From the NCBI GenBank assembly GCA_041752635.1, contig JBGSWC010000324.1, positions 1 to 64,000 on the forward strand: a stretch of DNA of 64,000 nt, written 5' to 3'. Shown here piece by piece: positions 48,339 to 56,722 of this stretch; position 1 is the first letter of the stretch; the number at the start of each line of letters is the position of its first letter. The translations under genes and the position numbers were made by a program. The notes beneath the pieces were generated by a model, which saw only the letters and a program-made list of their open reading frames with translations, searched no databases and was not told the DNA's origin. The stretch comes from JBGSWC01 sp041752635. Lineage in GTDB: Bacteria > Planctomycetota > Planctomycetia > Pirellulales > Lacipirellulaceae.

Positions 48339-49616
48339 GTGGATTATTTGCACGTTACTACCCCCGAGCAGCTCACTGAGCTTTGCCAGCAACTTGCCGA
48401 CTGCGATCGAATCGGTTTTGACACCGAGTTTGTCTCGGAAGATACCTTCCGCCCCGAGCTATGTTTGGTACAGGTCGTCTCGCGGCACGGGATGGCGATC
48501 ATTGACCCTCAACCGATCGGCAACCTCGACGAGTTTTGGAACTTGCTCGCTGACGGCAGTCATGTGACCATTGCTCATGCAGCACGCGAAGAGCTCAATT
48601 TTTGTCTGACGGCGATCAACGAGCCGTTGGCGAACTTGTTCGATACCCAAATCGCTGCCGCTTTTTGTAGCACCGAATACCCGGCCGCTTATAGCTCGGT
48701 AGTGACGCGCTTCTTGGGCCATCGTCCCAACAAGGGCGAACAGCGAACCGACTGGCGTCGCCGTCCCCTTTCCGACGACCAGCTTGCCTACGCTCTCGAA
48801 GATGTTCGCTATTTGTTCGAGCTGCACGATGTGTTGAGCGAAAAAATCTCCGCTCTCGGTCGAGATTCGTGGCTGGCCGAAGAGACCGACAATTTTGTCA
48901 CCGAAGTCATCGCCTCGCGAACGCGTCAGCGTTGGCGAAAAGTCTCGGGCATCGGTGGTCTTGGTGCTCGTAACCTAGCGATCGTTCGCGAGCTGTGGCG
49001 CTGGCGACAAGCCGAAGCCGAGCGCCGCGACGTGCCGCCGAAGCGCATTTTGCGCGATGACTTGCTCGTCGAACTTGCGAAGCGCAAGAACCCCAACCCC
49101 GACAAAGTTCGTGCCATCCGTGGTATGAACTACCGTCCGCTCAAGAACTCGCTTGCCGAGATTGCTGCCTGCATCGAGTGTGGACTCACGGCCGATGTCG
49201 ACGATCTGGCGTCGCGCGGCCAGGGGTCGATGCCTCCGCAATTGCAATTGCTTGGTCAATTTCTTATGCCGGCGCTGACCAGCATTTGCCGCAGCGCCCA
49301 AATGGCGGCCAGTCTAACGGGTACCGCGAGTGACCTGCGTGATATGATCGCGTTCCAACTCGGCTTTGGTAATTTCTCTGACGTCGACGACGACGCTCCC
49401 GCCGACCAGTTGCCCTCACTCGCACGCGGCTGGCGTGCCGACTTCATCGGCAACATTATCGACGACTTGCTCATGGGGCGCAAAAGCATCCGCATCGAAA
49501 ATCCGCGTAGCGAACATCCGCTCGGTTTCATCGACGATCAAGGCAACGCTCACACGCCACAGGAACGCGTACCGAGACAAAAGCTTGCTCGCAAGAAGCG
49601 CAGGCGGAAGTCGTGA
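48339..49616 (+). CDS. rnd: Ribonuclease D-like 3'-5' exonuclease
   Basis: The 425-residue protein has the DEDD-type exonuclease domain (about 1-170) and HRDC-type helical domains (about 205-290). Catalytic residues line up with RNase D: Asp28 and Glu30 in FDTEF, then Tyr151 and Asp155 in YALEDVRYL. The second motif has AREELNF, so Glu85 stands where RNase D has Asp85. RNase D trims the 3' ends of tRNA precursors in the cytosol. It starts with GTG at 48339, 120 bases after ligA. The C-terminal tail is strongly basic (RKKRRRKS). Confidence 0.92.
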   Translation: MDYLHVTTPEQLTELCQQLADCDRIGFDTEFVSEDTFRPELCLVQVVSRHGMAIIDPQPIGNLDEFWNLLADGSHVTIAHAAREELNFCLTAINEPLANLFDTQIAAAFCSTEYPAAYSSVVTRFLGHRPNKGEQRTDWRRRPLSDDQLAYALEDVRYLFELHDVLSEKISALGRDSWLAEETDNFVTEVIASRTRQRWRKVSGIGGLGARNLAIVRELWRWRQAEAERRDVPPKRILRDDLLVELAKRKNPNPDKVRAIRGMNYRPLKNSLAEIAACIECGLTADVDDLASRGQGSMPPQLQLLGQFLMPALTSICRSAQMAASLTGTASDLRDMIAFQLGFGNFSDVDDDAPADQLPSLARGWRADFIGNIIDDLLMGRKSIRIENPRSEHPLGFIDDQGNAHTPQERVPRQKLARKKRRRKS

Positions 49617-49646
49617 GTGAGCAGGGAGTGTGGGACGGGGCGTAGT

Positions 49647-50303
49647 TCAGGCTGCCCGCCGATTCGTTTCAACGGACGACTGATTCCCCGAGAACGCTGG
49701 CATCGTGGCGTGGTTGTCGGCTGAGACTCCCGAGCGACTTAGCACGACGGACAGCGTTTTCGCGAGCGTCTGCAAGTCGACGGCGAGCGACACGTTGTCG
49801 ACGTACCACACGTCGAGTTCGAAGCGTTCGGGCCAGCTTAGCGAATTGCGCCCATGAACTTGGGCCCAACCGGTGATGCCGGGGCGGACATCGTGCCGTC
49901 GTCGCTGGTCGTCGGAATATAGCGGCAAGTATTCGAGCAGCAACGGCCTGGGACCAACGAAGCTCATCTCGCCGCGCAGCACGTTCCATAACTCCGGCAA
50001 TTCGTCAAGGCTTGTCGCCCGCAGCCACCGTCCGAACGGCGTCATCCGCGATGCATCATCGAGCAACTGGCCATCGGCGTCGCGGTCGTCGGTCATGGTG
50101 CGGAATTTGACGAGTCGAAAAGGCCGGCCATGCAGCCCAGGACGCGATTGACAAAAGAACACCGGACCGCCAAGTCGCCAGCGGATCGCGATGGCGAGTA
50201 CGACGAAAAGTGGCGACAACGAAACTATCGCTGCAATCGCCAGCACGCGATCGGCGACTGGCTTCGTAACTTGGCAGTACAGTTGTTGGGTGATTCTTAG
50301 CAT
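49647..50303 (-). CDS. Undecaprenyl-phosphate sugar (bacterial) transferase
   Basis: The 218-residue protein is a short polyprenyl-phosphate hexose-1-P transferase. One membrane segment (about 19-42) is followed by VKFRTM, then ATSLDELPELWNVLRGEMSFVGPRP and GITGWAQVHGRNSL of the catalytic domain. It starts exopolysaccharide synthesis by putting the first sugar on undecaprenyl phosphate at the inner membrane. ATG 50303 is preceded in frame by a TTG. It is the last gene of the left arm of the EPS locus. Confidence 0.94.
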   Translation of the reverse strand: MLRITQQLYCQVTKPVADRVLAIAAIVSLSPLFVVLAIAIRWRLGGPVFFCQSRPGLHGRPFRLVKFRTMTDDRDADGQLLDDASRMTPFGRWLRATSLDELPELWNVLRGEMSFVGPRPLLLEYLPLYSDDQRRRHDVRPGITGWAQVHGRNSLSWPERFELDVWYVDNVSLAVDLQTLAKTLSVVLSRSGVSADNHATMPAFSGNQSSVETNRRAA

Positions 50304-50325
50304 CAAAGATCAACGGATTGTAGAT

Positions 50326-50397
50326 CGTCATTCCCGCGCAAGCGGGAATCTTGTTTAATCGCGATGTGTCTGAATTCCCTCCTGCGCGGGAATGACG
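50326..50397. repeat. REP-like palindrome (GTCATTCCCGC type)
   Basis: CGTCATTCCCGCGCA (50326-50340) and its perfect complement (50383-50397) flank about 40 bases. The left arm also contains its own short hairpin TTCCCGC-GCAA-GCGGGAA. Repeats of this type are dispersed in many bacterial genomes. It separates the priming transferase from the GT4 gene, and it may reduce expression of the former. Confidence 0.75.
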
Positions 50398-50407
50398 AGT
50401 CAGTTTG

Positions 50408-51664
50408 CTACGCAGCTTGAGGTGGAACGACTCTCCTCTTTCCTTCAGCCAACTCGACCAGATGACCAGCGAAGCGTTCGTAGATCGGTCCGCAGCGAAA
50501 TTCACGCTGCCATAATTCGAACCCGCGTTGTTGCATCGACTTCAGGCTGTCGGGCGATTCGATCAGGCGGACGATTTGTCGCGCGAGGTCGTCGGGTTGT
50601 TCGGCTGCGTAAGTCAGTCCGCACTGGTGTGTGGCCAACAGCGAAGCCAATTCACCCGATAGGCTCGATACATTAGCCAGTCGCCACGCCATGTATTCAA
50701 AAGGCTTGTTCGGCAGACTCTGTGGCGCGCGAGCCGTATACGAACACAGACCAATGGAGGCCAAATCCATTAGCGCTGACAGGTCGTGTTTGCCAAGCCA
50801 TCCGGTAAAGATCACGTTGGCGAGTCCGGCCGCTTGGCGGCGCAGGGCAGGCATCTTGCTACCGTCACCACACAGCACAAATTGGGCGTCGCTGCGATGC
50901 CGCAAGTTGCGTGCGGCTTCGATGACGGTCGCCACATCATAGGTTTTCTCGAATAGTCCTGCGAACAGACAGATCAATCGGTCGGGATCAATACCCATCG
51001 CGACCGCTCGATCGCGGGTATCACTTGCTAAAGTGACGGGGGGCTCAAAACCGATCGGAAAGGCTCTGTCGGCCGCGTGGGCCGATCGCGATGACCGGTC
51101 AAGCGCCCATTGCAAGTAAGTTTGTGAAACGCCCGACAGTGCATCGGCACGCCGACAAATATCACGGCATTGGCGGTAAAGGGGCTCAAGCAACCGGCGC
51201 GCCACAGGCGTCGCCCAAGTCGGTGCCGCGTTCAAGTAGACATCGGGCCACAAATCGCGGACGTCAATGACCACCGGCACGCCGATTCGCTCGCCATAAT
51301 CGATCGCCGCTTGCGCCCAATCGAGCGATGGGATGGCCGCCACAATCAAGTCGGGTCGCTCGACGGTCGGTGCAAGTTTTCGAAACCGACAGGCCAGTTC
51401 GCGATAGGCGCGGATTCGAGCAAGGCTAATGTTGCGTTGGTAGCCGCGGGTGTGGACGAGCCGCACCTGATAGCCTGGCTCGACATCGACGAGTGTGTCG
51501 CGGTTGGCACGCTGTGTTTTTGTCGTGTGCCTGAGCGTGGGTGCCCACCGACAGACGGCGTGACCACGTTTCGCCAGCGCGGAGGCAAGATAGCTATATC
51601 GATAGCGGCGCCCCCCCTCGTCGAAGGGCAAATCTTCGCCGATATGTAGCAGCCAAAAATTCAT
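50408..51664 (-). CDS. Glycosyltransferase family 4 (WbuB-like)
   Basis: The 418-residue protein has the two-domain GT-B layout with an N-terminal acceptor-binding domain that starts with the EDLPFDEGGRRYRYSYLA glycine-rich loop, and a C-terminal nucleotide-sugar domain with LFAGLFEKTYDV, CGDGS and SLPNKPFEYMA (the E residue acts in donor binding). It adds a sugar to the lipid-linked oligosaccharide on the cytoplasmic face. ATG is at 51664; 36 bases separate it from the polymerase-like gene. Confidence 0.93.
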   Translation of the reverse strand: MNFWLLHIGEDLPFDEGGRRYRYSYLASALAKRGHAVCRWAPTLRHTTKTQRANRDTLVDVEPGYQVRLVHTRGYQRNISLARIRAYRELACRFRKLAPTVERPDLIVAAIPSLDWAQAAIDYGERIGVPVVIDVRDLWPDVYLNAAPTWATPVARRLLEPLYRQCRDICRRADALSGVSQTYLQWALDRSSRSAHAADRAFPIGFEPPVTLASDTRDRAVAMGIDPDRLICLFAGLFEKTYDVATVIEAARNLRHRSDAQFVLCGDGSKMPALRRQAAGLANVIFTGWLGKHDLSALMDLASIGLCSYTARAPQSLPNKPFEYMAWRLANVSSLSGELASLLATHQCGLTYAAEQPDDLARQIVRLIESPDSLKSMQQRGFELWQREFRCGPIYERFAGHLVELAEGKRRVVPPQAA

Positions 51665-51700
51665 GTTCCGTTGAATCGCAAGGAAGTTGAGGGGAGTCTG

Positions 51701-52930
51701 CTAACTGGCCGACAAGGGGAGGCTCGTACTTCTTGACAGTTGCGAGCGTCTCTGAGGTGCAACTGACACTGCACTAACGGCTGACTGCATCGCCGGTGCT
51801 GCGGTAAGAGTTAGCAAGATAAAAACGCCACGACTATCGTAAATGTCTCCGCTCGTCTGAGCGGCCGTAAACAACAACACCCAGCCGGCCAGCGACTCAC
51901 GCGGCACACCGCGCCAGGTGTGTCGCAATTGCGCGAGCCAAGTGAAAATTGCTAACAAGAATAATCCAATCGCTATCCCGCCCCCTTCGGCAGCCATCTC
52001 GAGCACAAAGTTGTGTGGATAAGTCCAACTCGAAGCACGATAGCTGTTGAGCCCGGCTCCCCACACGGGATGCTGTTTTGTCATTGCAATGGCATCGGTC
52101 CACAGGCTATCGCGTTCCGAAAGGTGGCGGTTTTCGAGCGTAGTTTCGATAATACGACTTTCGAACACTGCGTAGGCTTTATGCCCGGCGGATGTCATCA
52201 TGAGCGTCGCGGTCCCCACGACCACCAACGATCCAATCAGCACGACTTTGCGAGGCAGCCCCATGTTCGCGAATGCGAGATAGGTGATGCCTGCCATTGC
52301 TGACGACAGCAGCCCACCACGCGAACCACACATCAGGATCAACAGCACCGCCAGCAAGCAAGTGGCCACCGCGGTCGGTTTAAGCAGGTCGAGCCGCGGA
52401 TAGCGCGATGTGAGGTAGACGGCGCCGATTGCCATGAGCCCCATGTTGCGACCGAAGGTGTTCGGACCGCCGCCAGGAGTAAAGACTCTACCCGCGGTAC
52501 TGAACCACAGCGCGGCGAGGCCCATTGCGAGTCCCAACGCAAACAAGCCCAGCCAGAAGCCGTCGGCAACGGCGACTACGCCCGTGATTTGTTTGGTGAT
52601 GCTCAGCGCGACAACCATAGCAAGCAGCAGCGCCACTTCGTAGGCTTTGGTTGCTGCCAATTCCGGATCAATTGCCCAGGCCGATGACACGAGCATGTAC
52701 GACAAAAGCGCAACCACGAAAAATTCGACGAGCGTGATTCGCATTGCAAAGCGACGATGGTGATAGCCAGCGAAGATCGCCACCCCGCTCGCCAACAGAA
52801 TGGGCACCAACACCCAAACGCGCGGCTGTGCCCAATAGGGAACCACGTCGAGTTCACCGTCGAGTCGCATCAGGTTCCACCTTCCAACAAGGAAGAAGAA
52901 CGAGGCGAGTAGACCAATGAGCCATCCCAT
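51701..52930 (-). CDS. O-antigen ligase/polymerase-like membrane protein
   Basis: The 409-residue protein has about ten membrane segments. Between them, VWGAGLNSYRASSWTYPHNFVLEMAAEGG is the long periplasmic loop typical of Wzy_C (O-antigen ligase/polymerase) proteins, in which the His-Asn pair is conserved. It joins or polymerises lipid-linked oligosaccharides at the outer side of the inner membrane. ATG 52930 follows an in-frame TTG. Confidence 0.9.
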   Translation of the reverse strand: MGWLIGLLASFFFLVGRWNLMRLDGELDVVPYWAQPRVWVLVPILLASGVAIFAGYHHRRFAMRITLVEFFVVALLSYMLVSSAWAIDPELAATKAYEVALLLAMVVALSITKQITGVVAVADGFWLGLFALGLAMGLAALWFSTAGRVFTPGGGPNTFGRNMGLMAIGAVYLTSRYPRLDLLKPTAVATCLLAVLLILMCGSRGGLLSSAMAGITYLAFANMGLPRKVVLIGSLVVVGTATLMMTSAGHKAYAVFESRIIETTLENRHLSERDSLWTDAIAMTKQHPVWGAGLNSYRASSWTYPHNFVLEMAAEGGGIAIGLFLLAIFTWLAQLRHTWRGVPRESLAGWVLLFTAAQTSGDIYDSRGVFILLTLTAAPAMQSAVSAVSVAPQRRSQLSRSTSLPLSAS

Positions 52931-53029
52931 CAAATCGCACCGGCACTAGTTGGTTGGTTTTCGGATTTGTCTTTGTATTTGCTGAGGAAACCTAGTGAAA
53001 TCGCCGCTGCGTGGCAATGTCGAGTCGTC

Positions 53030-54376
53030 TCAAGCCGCTGGCGACAGCTTCTGCGAAGAATCGATGATTAGCTCAACCGGCCGTCTTGGTACGACTTTCC
53101 AAGATAGGTAGATGGCGAATGAATATCCGATGACGCCGCCACAACACATGGTCGCGATGGTCGGCACCACGGAGAGCCCCGCCAGATAGCCTACTAGAAA
53201 GCCAACCACCAGCGAGATCACACAGAAGGCCTCGCGAACTAGCCGAGTTGACTGTGTTCCGGTGACAACAAAAATTGATGTCACGATAAATGCCAGCACG
53301 TATGCCGCACAAACAGGCGCAAGTAGCGCGGTGACGACGCCGATCGAGTCCCATTCGGGGCCAAAGATCATTTGCAACCACGGGGCACACGCGATCGACA
53401 CGATTGTGAACGGCACGACAAAGAGCGCCGACTTGGCGAGCATTTGCGATAGCAACGCGCGTAATTTGTCTCGATCGGTAGCGATACGCGCCGCTTCGGA
53501 AAAGAACACTTGGCTGAACGCACTGCTCACAAAAGTCAGCGGCGTAGCCAGCAGTCGCTGCGCCAGTGCGTAGACCCCGGCGGCGGCTTCGCCAAAACCG
53601 AGATAGATCAATAGCACCGGCCCTTGAATCGCCAACTGCGAGAGCAACTGCGCCGCAAGATCATAGCGTGGGAGTGAACCGAACCTCGCTAGCTGGCGGC
53701 GAAGCGTTGCGAGCGTTTCGAAACGCAACGTCGGCCAACTCGAGCGCAGAAGGCAGGCACCCGTTGCGACGGCGAGAAACTGGCCAGCGATTTGACCACA
53801 GGCAAGCATTGTGGGCGATGCTGGAATAAAAAAGGGCATCAGCAATTGAATGACCAGACACCCGGTCACGCTGGTGACGCGCATCGCCGACAATACCACA
53901 TAGGCCTGTTGCCGAATGACCCACATTCCAACCACTTGATAGCAAGCATAACTCGCGATCGCGGGTGGTAAACAGATAGCGAGCCCCCAAGCCCATGAAA
54001 CTTCGAGCTTATTGGTAATCGCAAAGCCGACTACCGCTACGGCAACCGAAGTCACGATCGACGAGCCGATCGCCAGCAAAGCGAGATTGCCGGCCACGCG
54101 ACGAGTCTTTGCTATGGGTATCGCTTGCTCAATCCGAAACGTGCAGACGCTGCCCAGGCAGGTGAGCGCCGTGATGAACAGAGCATAGATGCCGAATGCC
54201 GATGCGCCATAGATGCCGGCCAACAGCGGAGTAGCAGCGAGTCCCAATACACCGGCTACGATCTGGCCCAACGCGACAACACTCAACTTGCTGGTTAGGC
54301 GCGGGCCGCCATTCTTGCCTGCGCGTCGCTGCAATTGTGCGCGAAAACCGCCGAGAAATTGCCGAAAAGCAAACAA
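53030..54376 (-). CDS. Oligosaccharide flippase (Wzx/MATE-like)
   Basis: The 448-residue protein has about 12 membrane segments and is of the polysaccharide transporter type, with LTSKLSVVALGQIVAGVLGLAATPL near the N terminus and EAARIATDRDKLRALL in the middle. It moves lipid-linked repeats to the outer side of the membrane. The start is TTG 54376, directly after the upstream methyltransferase stop (TAG at 54377-54379), with GGGCGG close by; there is no good ATG. It is translated after the methyltransferase in the same operon. Confidence 0.88.
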   Translation of the reverse strand: MFAFRQFLGGFRAQLQRRAGKNGGPRLTSKLSVVALGQIVAGVLGLAATPLLAGIYGASAFGIYALFITALTCLGSVCTFRIEQAIPIAKTRRVAGNLALLAIGSSIVTSVAVAVVGFAITNKLEVSWAWGLAICLPPAIASYACYQVVGMWVIRQQAYVVLSAMRVTSVTGCLVIQLLMPFFIPASPTMLACGQIAGQFLAVATGACLLRSSWPTLRFETLATLRRQLARFGSLPRYDLAAQLLSQLAIQGPVLLIYLGFGEAAAGVYALAQRLLATPLTFVSSAFSQVFFSEAARIATDRDKLRALLSQMLAKSALFVVPFTIVSIACAPWLQMIFGPEWDSIGVVTALLAPVCAAYVLAFIVTSIFVVTGTQSTRLVREAFCVISLVVGFLVGYLAGLSVVPTIATMCCGGVIGYSFAIYLSWKVVPRRPVELIIDSSQKLSPAA

Positions 54377-55336
54377 CTAAGCCGCCCGATATTGCTGTTG
54401 AGCTCTCGGTCGTGCAGCAATCCACGCACTTGTCGCCGCCAGAGAAGGGACACTCTTGTTTGCAAAGTCGGTATGGATAGCAAGCTTGGCGCTTGTAATT
54501 GCGGCAGCCACTGCCTCGTCGACAACTGGCGCAGAAATTACGATTTCGAAGTTTGAGTTGCGAAACGCAGCTTCGTAATCGTCATGTCGCAGGCGGTTCA
54601 TGTACATAAATCGGTTGCCGGCAAGCCGTTGCCACTGATGCTCCGAAAACTGAAGGAAATTACCTTGAGTGATGGTCGTGTCGCTATGAGCAAAGTGATC
54701 GCTGTAGTCGATCATGTGAACGCTCAACCCGCTCGGTTTAAGAATCCGCCGGCCCTCGGCGAGTATGTTTTGCAGTACAGTTAACGGAATATGCTCGAAT
54801 ACAGTAAACGAAGTTTGATAGTCGACACTCCGGTTTGGCAAGTCTGTGTCGGATGCATCGGCTGGTGCGTGATATTCAATATTCGTTAGCTCGAACAACC
54901 TTGCCAGCGAGAATCGCGAGGGTCGCAGCAAGGCGAGCAGATCGCAGAGCCGATCCGAAACTAAGAGTGAGCCGAATTGGTGTGAGATTTTCGCCTGATT
55001 GATCGCCATGTACTGAAGTGATTCGAGGACTAATTCTTCGCGAAGATATTTGTTGAGATCGACCGTGATTACCTTGTCGGCCCCCATGAGCCAATAGGCG
55101 ATCGGCGCGTTGAGCATCCAGCCGGTACCAATTTCGAAAAATGTTTTTCCGCGTGGGTCTTCGCCAAGTCGCACAAGATGTTGCCAAGTTTCGATACCTG
55201 CCGCGAGTCGCTTTGTCGGGTCAACGCGCCGGAGCCCACCCGCCAAACGTTGTACTCCGTAGTACAAGCGATTCGATAGGTCACGGGGTAGCTTTGCTAT
55301 AGCCCGCTGTATTTGCGCTTTGTGTTTCCAATGCAT
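54377..55336 (-). CDS. SAM-dependent methyltransferase-like protein of the EPS locus
   Basis: The 319-residue protein has a class I methyltransferase-like core: TFFEIGTGWMLNAPI as motif I, VITVDLN as motif II and TSFTVFEHIPLTVLQNIL as the later strand. It probably methylates a sugar or acts on a glycan intermediate. ATG 55336 was chosen since the core begins near 90 residues later; a start at 55417 is in frame but is not supported. It is the first gene of the left arm, divergent from wza by about 210 bases. Confidence 0.75.
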   Translation of the reverse strand: MHWKHKAQIQRAIAKLPRDLSNRLYYGVQRLAGGLRRVDPTKRLAAGIETWQHLVRLGEDPRGKTFFEIGTGWMLNAPIAYWLMGADKVITVDLNKYLREELVLESLQYMAINQAKISHQFGSLLVSDRLCDLLALLRPSRFSLARLFELTNIEYHAPADASDTDLPNRSVDYQTSFTVFEHIPLTVLQNILAEGRRILKPSGLSVHMIDYSDHFAHSDTTITQGNFLQFSEHQWQRLAGNRFMYMNRLRHDDYEAAFRNSNFEIVISAPVVDEAVAAAITSAKLAIHTDFANKSVPSLAATSAWIAARPRAQQQYRAA

Positions 55337-55549
55337 GGCGTAGGTTCTTGATCGTCGTGAACATCTGCGAAGTCTGTGCACGCTGATATCAAGCAGGGAG
55401 TCGAATGTCGAGAGCAACTCAAAATTACGAGCGCAATTCTACTGCTAGCAGCGATTCGCCTTGCCGGGCATCCGCTATCCCGCTACTAAACCCTCTCGCG
55501 GAAGACGTGCGTCGCCGCATTGGCTGGAGAATTGGCTGCGAGTTGTTGT

Positions 55550-56677
55550 ATGGACACATCACCAACGCTTTTTCGCGATCTGACGTGTGGCTGGCTTTGG
55601 CTGGTCGGCTTGGTGATGTTGACCGTTGCGCTCACCGGTTGCCAAACGGGTCATTTTCGTGCGGCAAACCTCCCTCCCCATTGGCAAGCGCCGCCACCGC
55701 GTCCGACGGCCGGAATGGCCCTCGCGCGGCTTTCGGCTTCGAACTTGGGCAACTCGAATCTGCAAACGGGCGACCTGCTCGATGTCACGATGCTCAGTGG
55801 CTTGGCCGACGAGAATCCGGTGCCTCACACCGTTCGGATCGACGAACGAGGCGTGGCCAACGTCCCTTTAGTTGGCGAAGTCGCGCTGGCCGGTGTCGAC
55901 GAACAACAAGCGGCCCAGCGAATTGTGGGCGCGGCCATCGAACGTCAAATCTTTCGACGTCCGCAAGTCACAGTACAGATTGCCGAACGAGCAGTTAACC
56001 AGGTCACAGTGCTCGGTGCAGTAACTAATCCCGGAACACATCCGCTACCACGCGGTGCGAGCAACGTTGTCGCTGCGTTGGCTGCTGCTGGTGGATTGAC
56101 CGAAGAAGCCGGCACCGAAATTGAAGTCATGCGTCGCCAAGCGAGTTTGGTGGCGAGCGACTCAACCTCCACACGCGAGGGAATTCAGCTCGCTAGTTTC
56201 TCGCCACCACGACTCGGCCAGCAACAACTTGAAAATGGCCAGACAGAAATCATCGATCTCGCCTCTGGTCCCGATCAAACGCAAATCGAGTATGGTCTGA
56301 GCGATCAAGATGTGGTGATGGTTCGTCCCGCTCGAAAGCAGGTGATTCATGTGCTCGGACTGGTGCGCAAACCGAGCCAATTTGACCTGCCCGCCGACCA
56401 AGAGTTTCACGTGCTCGACGCACTGGCACAGGCTGGCGGCAAGAGCAGTCCCGTCGCCGACAAGGTTTATGTCATTCGCCGAAAAGAGGGCGAACCCGAA
56501 CCCGCGGTGATCGAAATCAGCATCAACCGCGCTAAGATCAATGGTGCCGAGAACTTAAGACTCGCGGCCGGCGACGTGGTGAGCGTCGAAGCGACTGCGC
56601 TTACGACCGTCGTCGATACGATGAGCAATGTGTTCCGTATCACGGCCGGAGTCGGCGGCAACCTGTTTGCTTTCTAG
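55550..56677 (+). CDS. Polysaccharide export lipoprotein (Wza-like)
   Basis: The 375-residue protein has a lipoprotein signal with LTGC lipobox (Cys31), a poly-export domain (about 75-160, TGDLLDVTML) and two SLBB domains (about 165-220, VTVLGAVTNPGTHPL, and 270-325, IHVLGLVRKPSQFDL). It forms the outer-membrane channel for exopolysaccharide. ATG at 55550 lies 30 bases after an in-frame TTG, and was chosen because the signal starts there. It is followed by the Wzc gene after 45 bases. Confidence 0.93.
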   Translation: MDTSPTLFRDLTCGWLWLVGLVMLTVALTGCQTGHFRAANLPPHWQAPPPRPTAGMALARLSASNLGNSNLQTGDLLDVTMLSGLADENPVPHTVRIDERGVANVPLVGEVALAGVDEQQAAQRIVGAAIERQIFRRPQVTVQIAERAVNQVTVLGAVTNPGTHPLPRGASNVVAALAAAGGLTEEAGTEIEVMRRQASLVASDSTSTREGIQLASFSPPRLGQQQLENGQTEIIDLASGPDQTQIEYGLSDQDVVMVRPARKQVIHVLGLVRKPSQFDLPADQEFHVLDALAQAGGKSSPVADKVYVIRRKEGEPEPAVIEISINRAKINGAENLRLAAGDVVSVEATALTTVVDTMSNVFRITAGVGGNLFAF

Positions 56678-56722
56678 CACCCCACTTTAAACACGTTCAC
56701 GATTTCCCGCCTTCGCCCTGCC

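Noticed and set aside
50408..51664. Reading the GT4 gene as an initiating galactosyl transferase
   Set aside because: It has GT-B (family 4) motifs, while the priming enzyme is the separate gene at 49647-50303.
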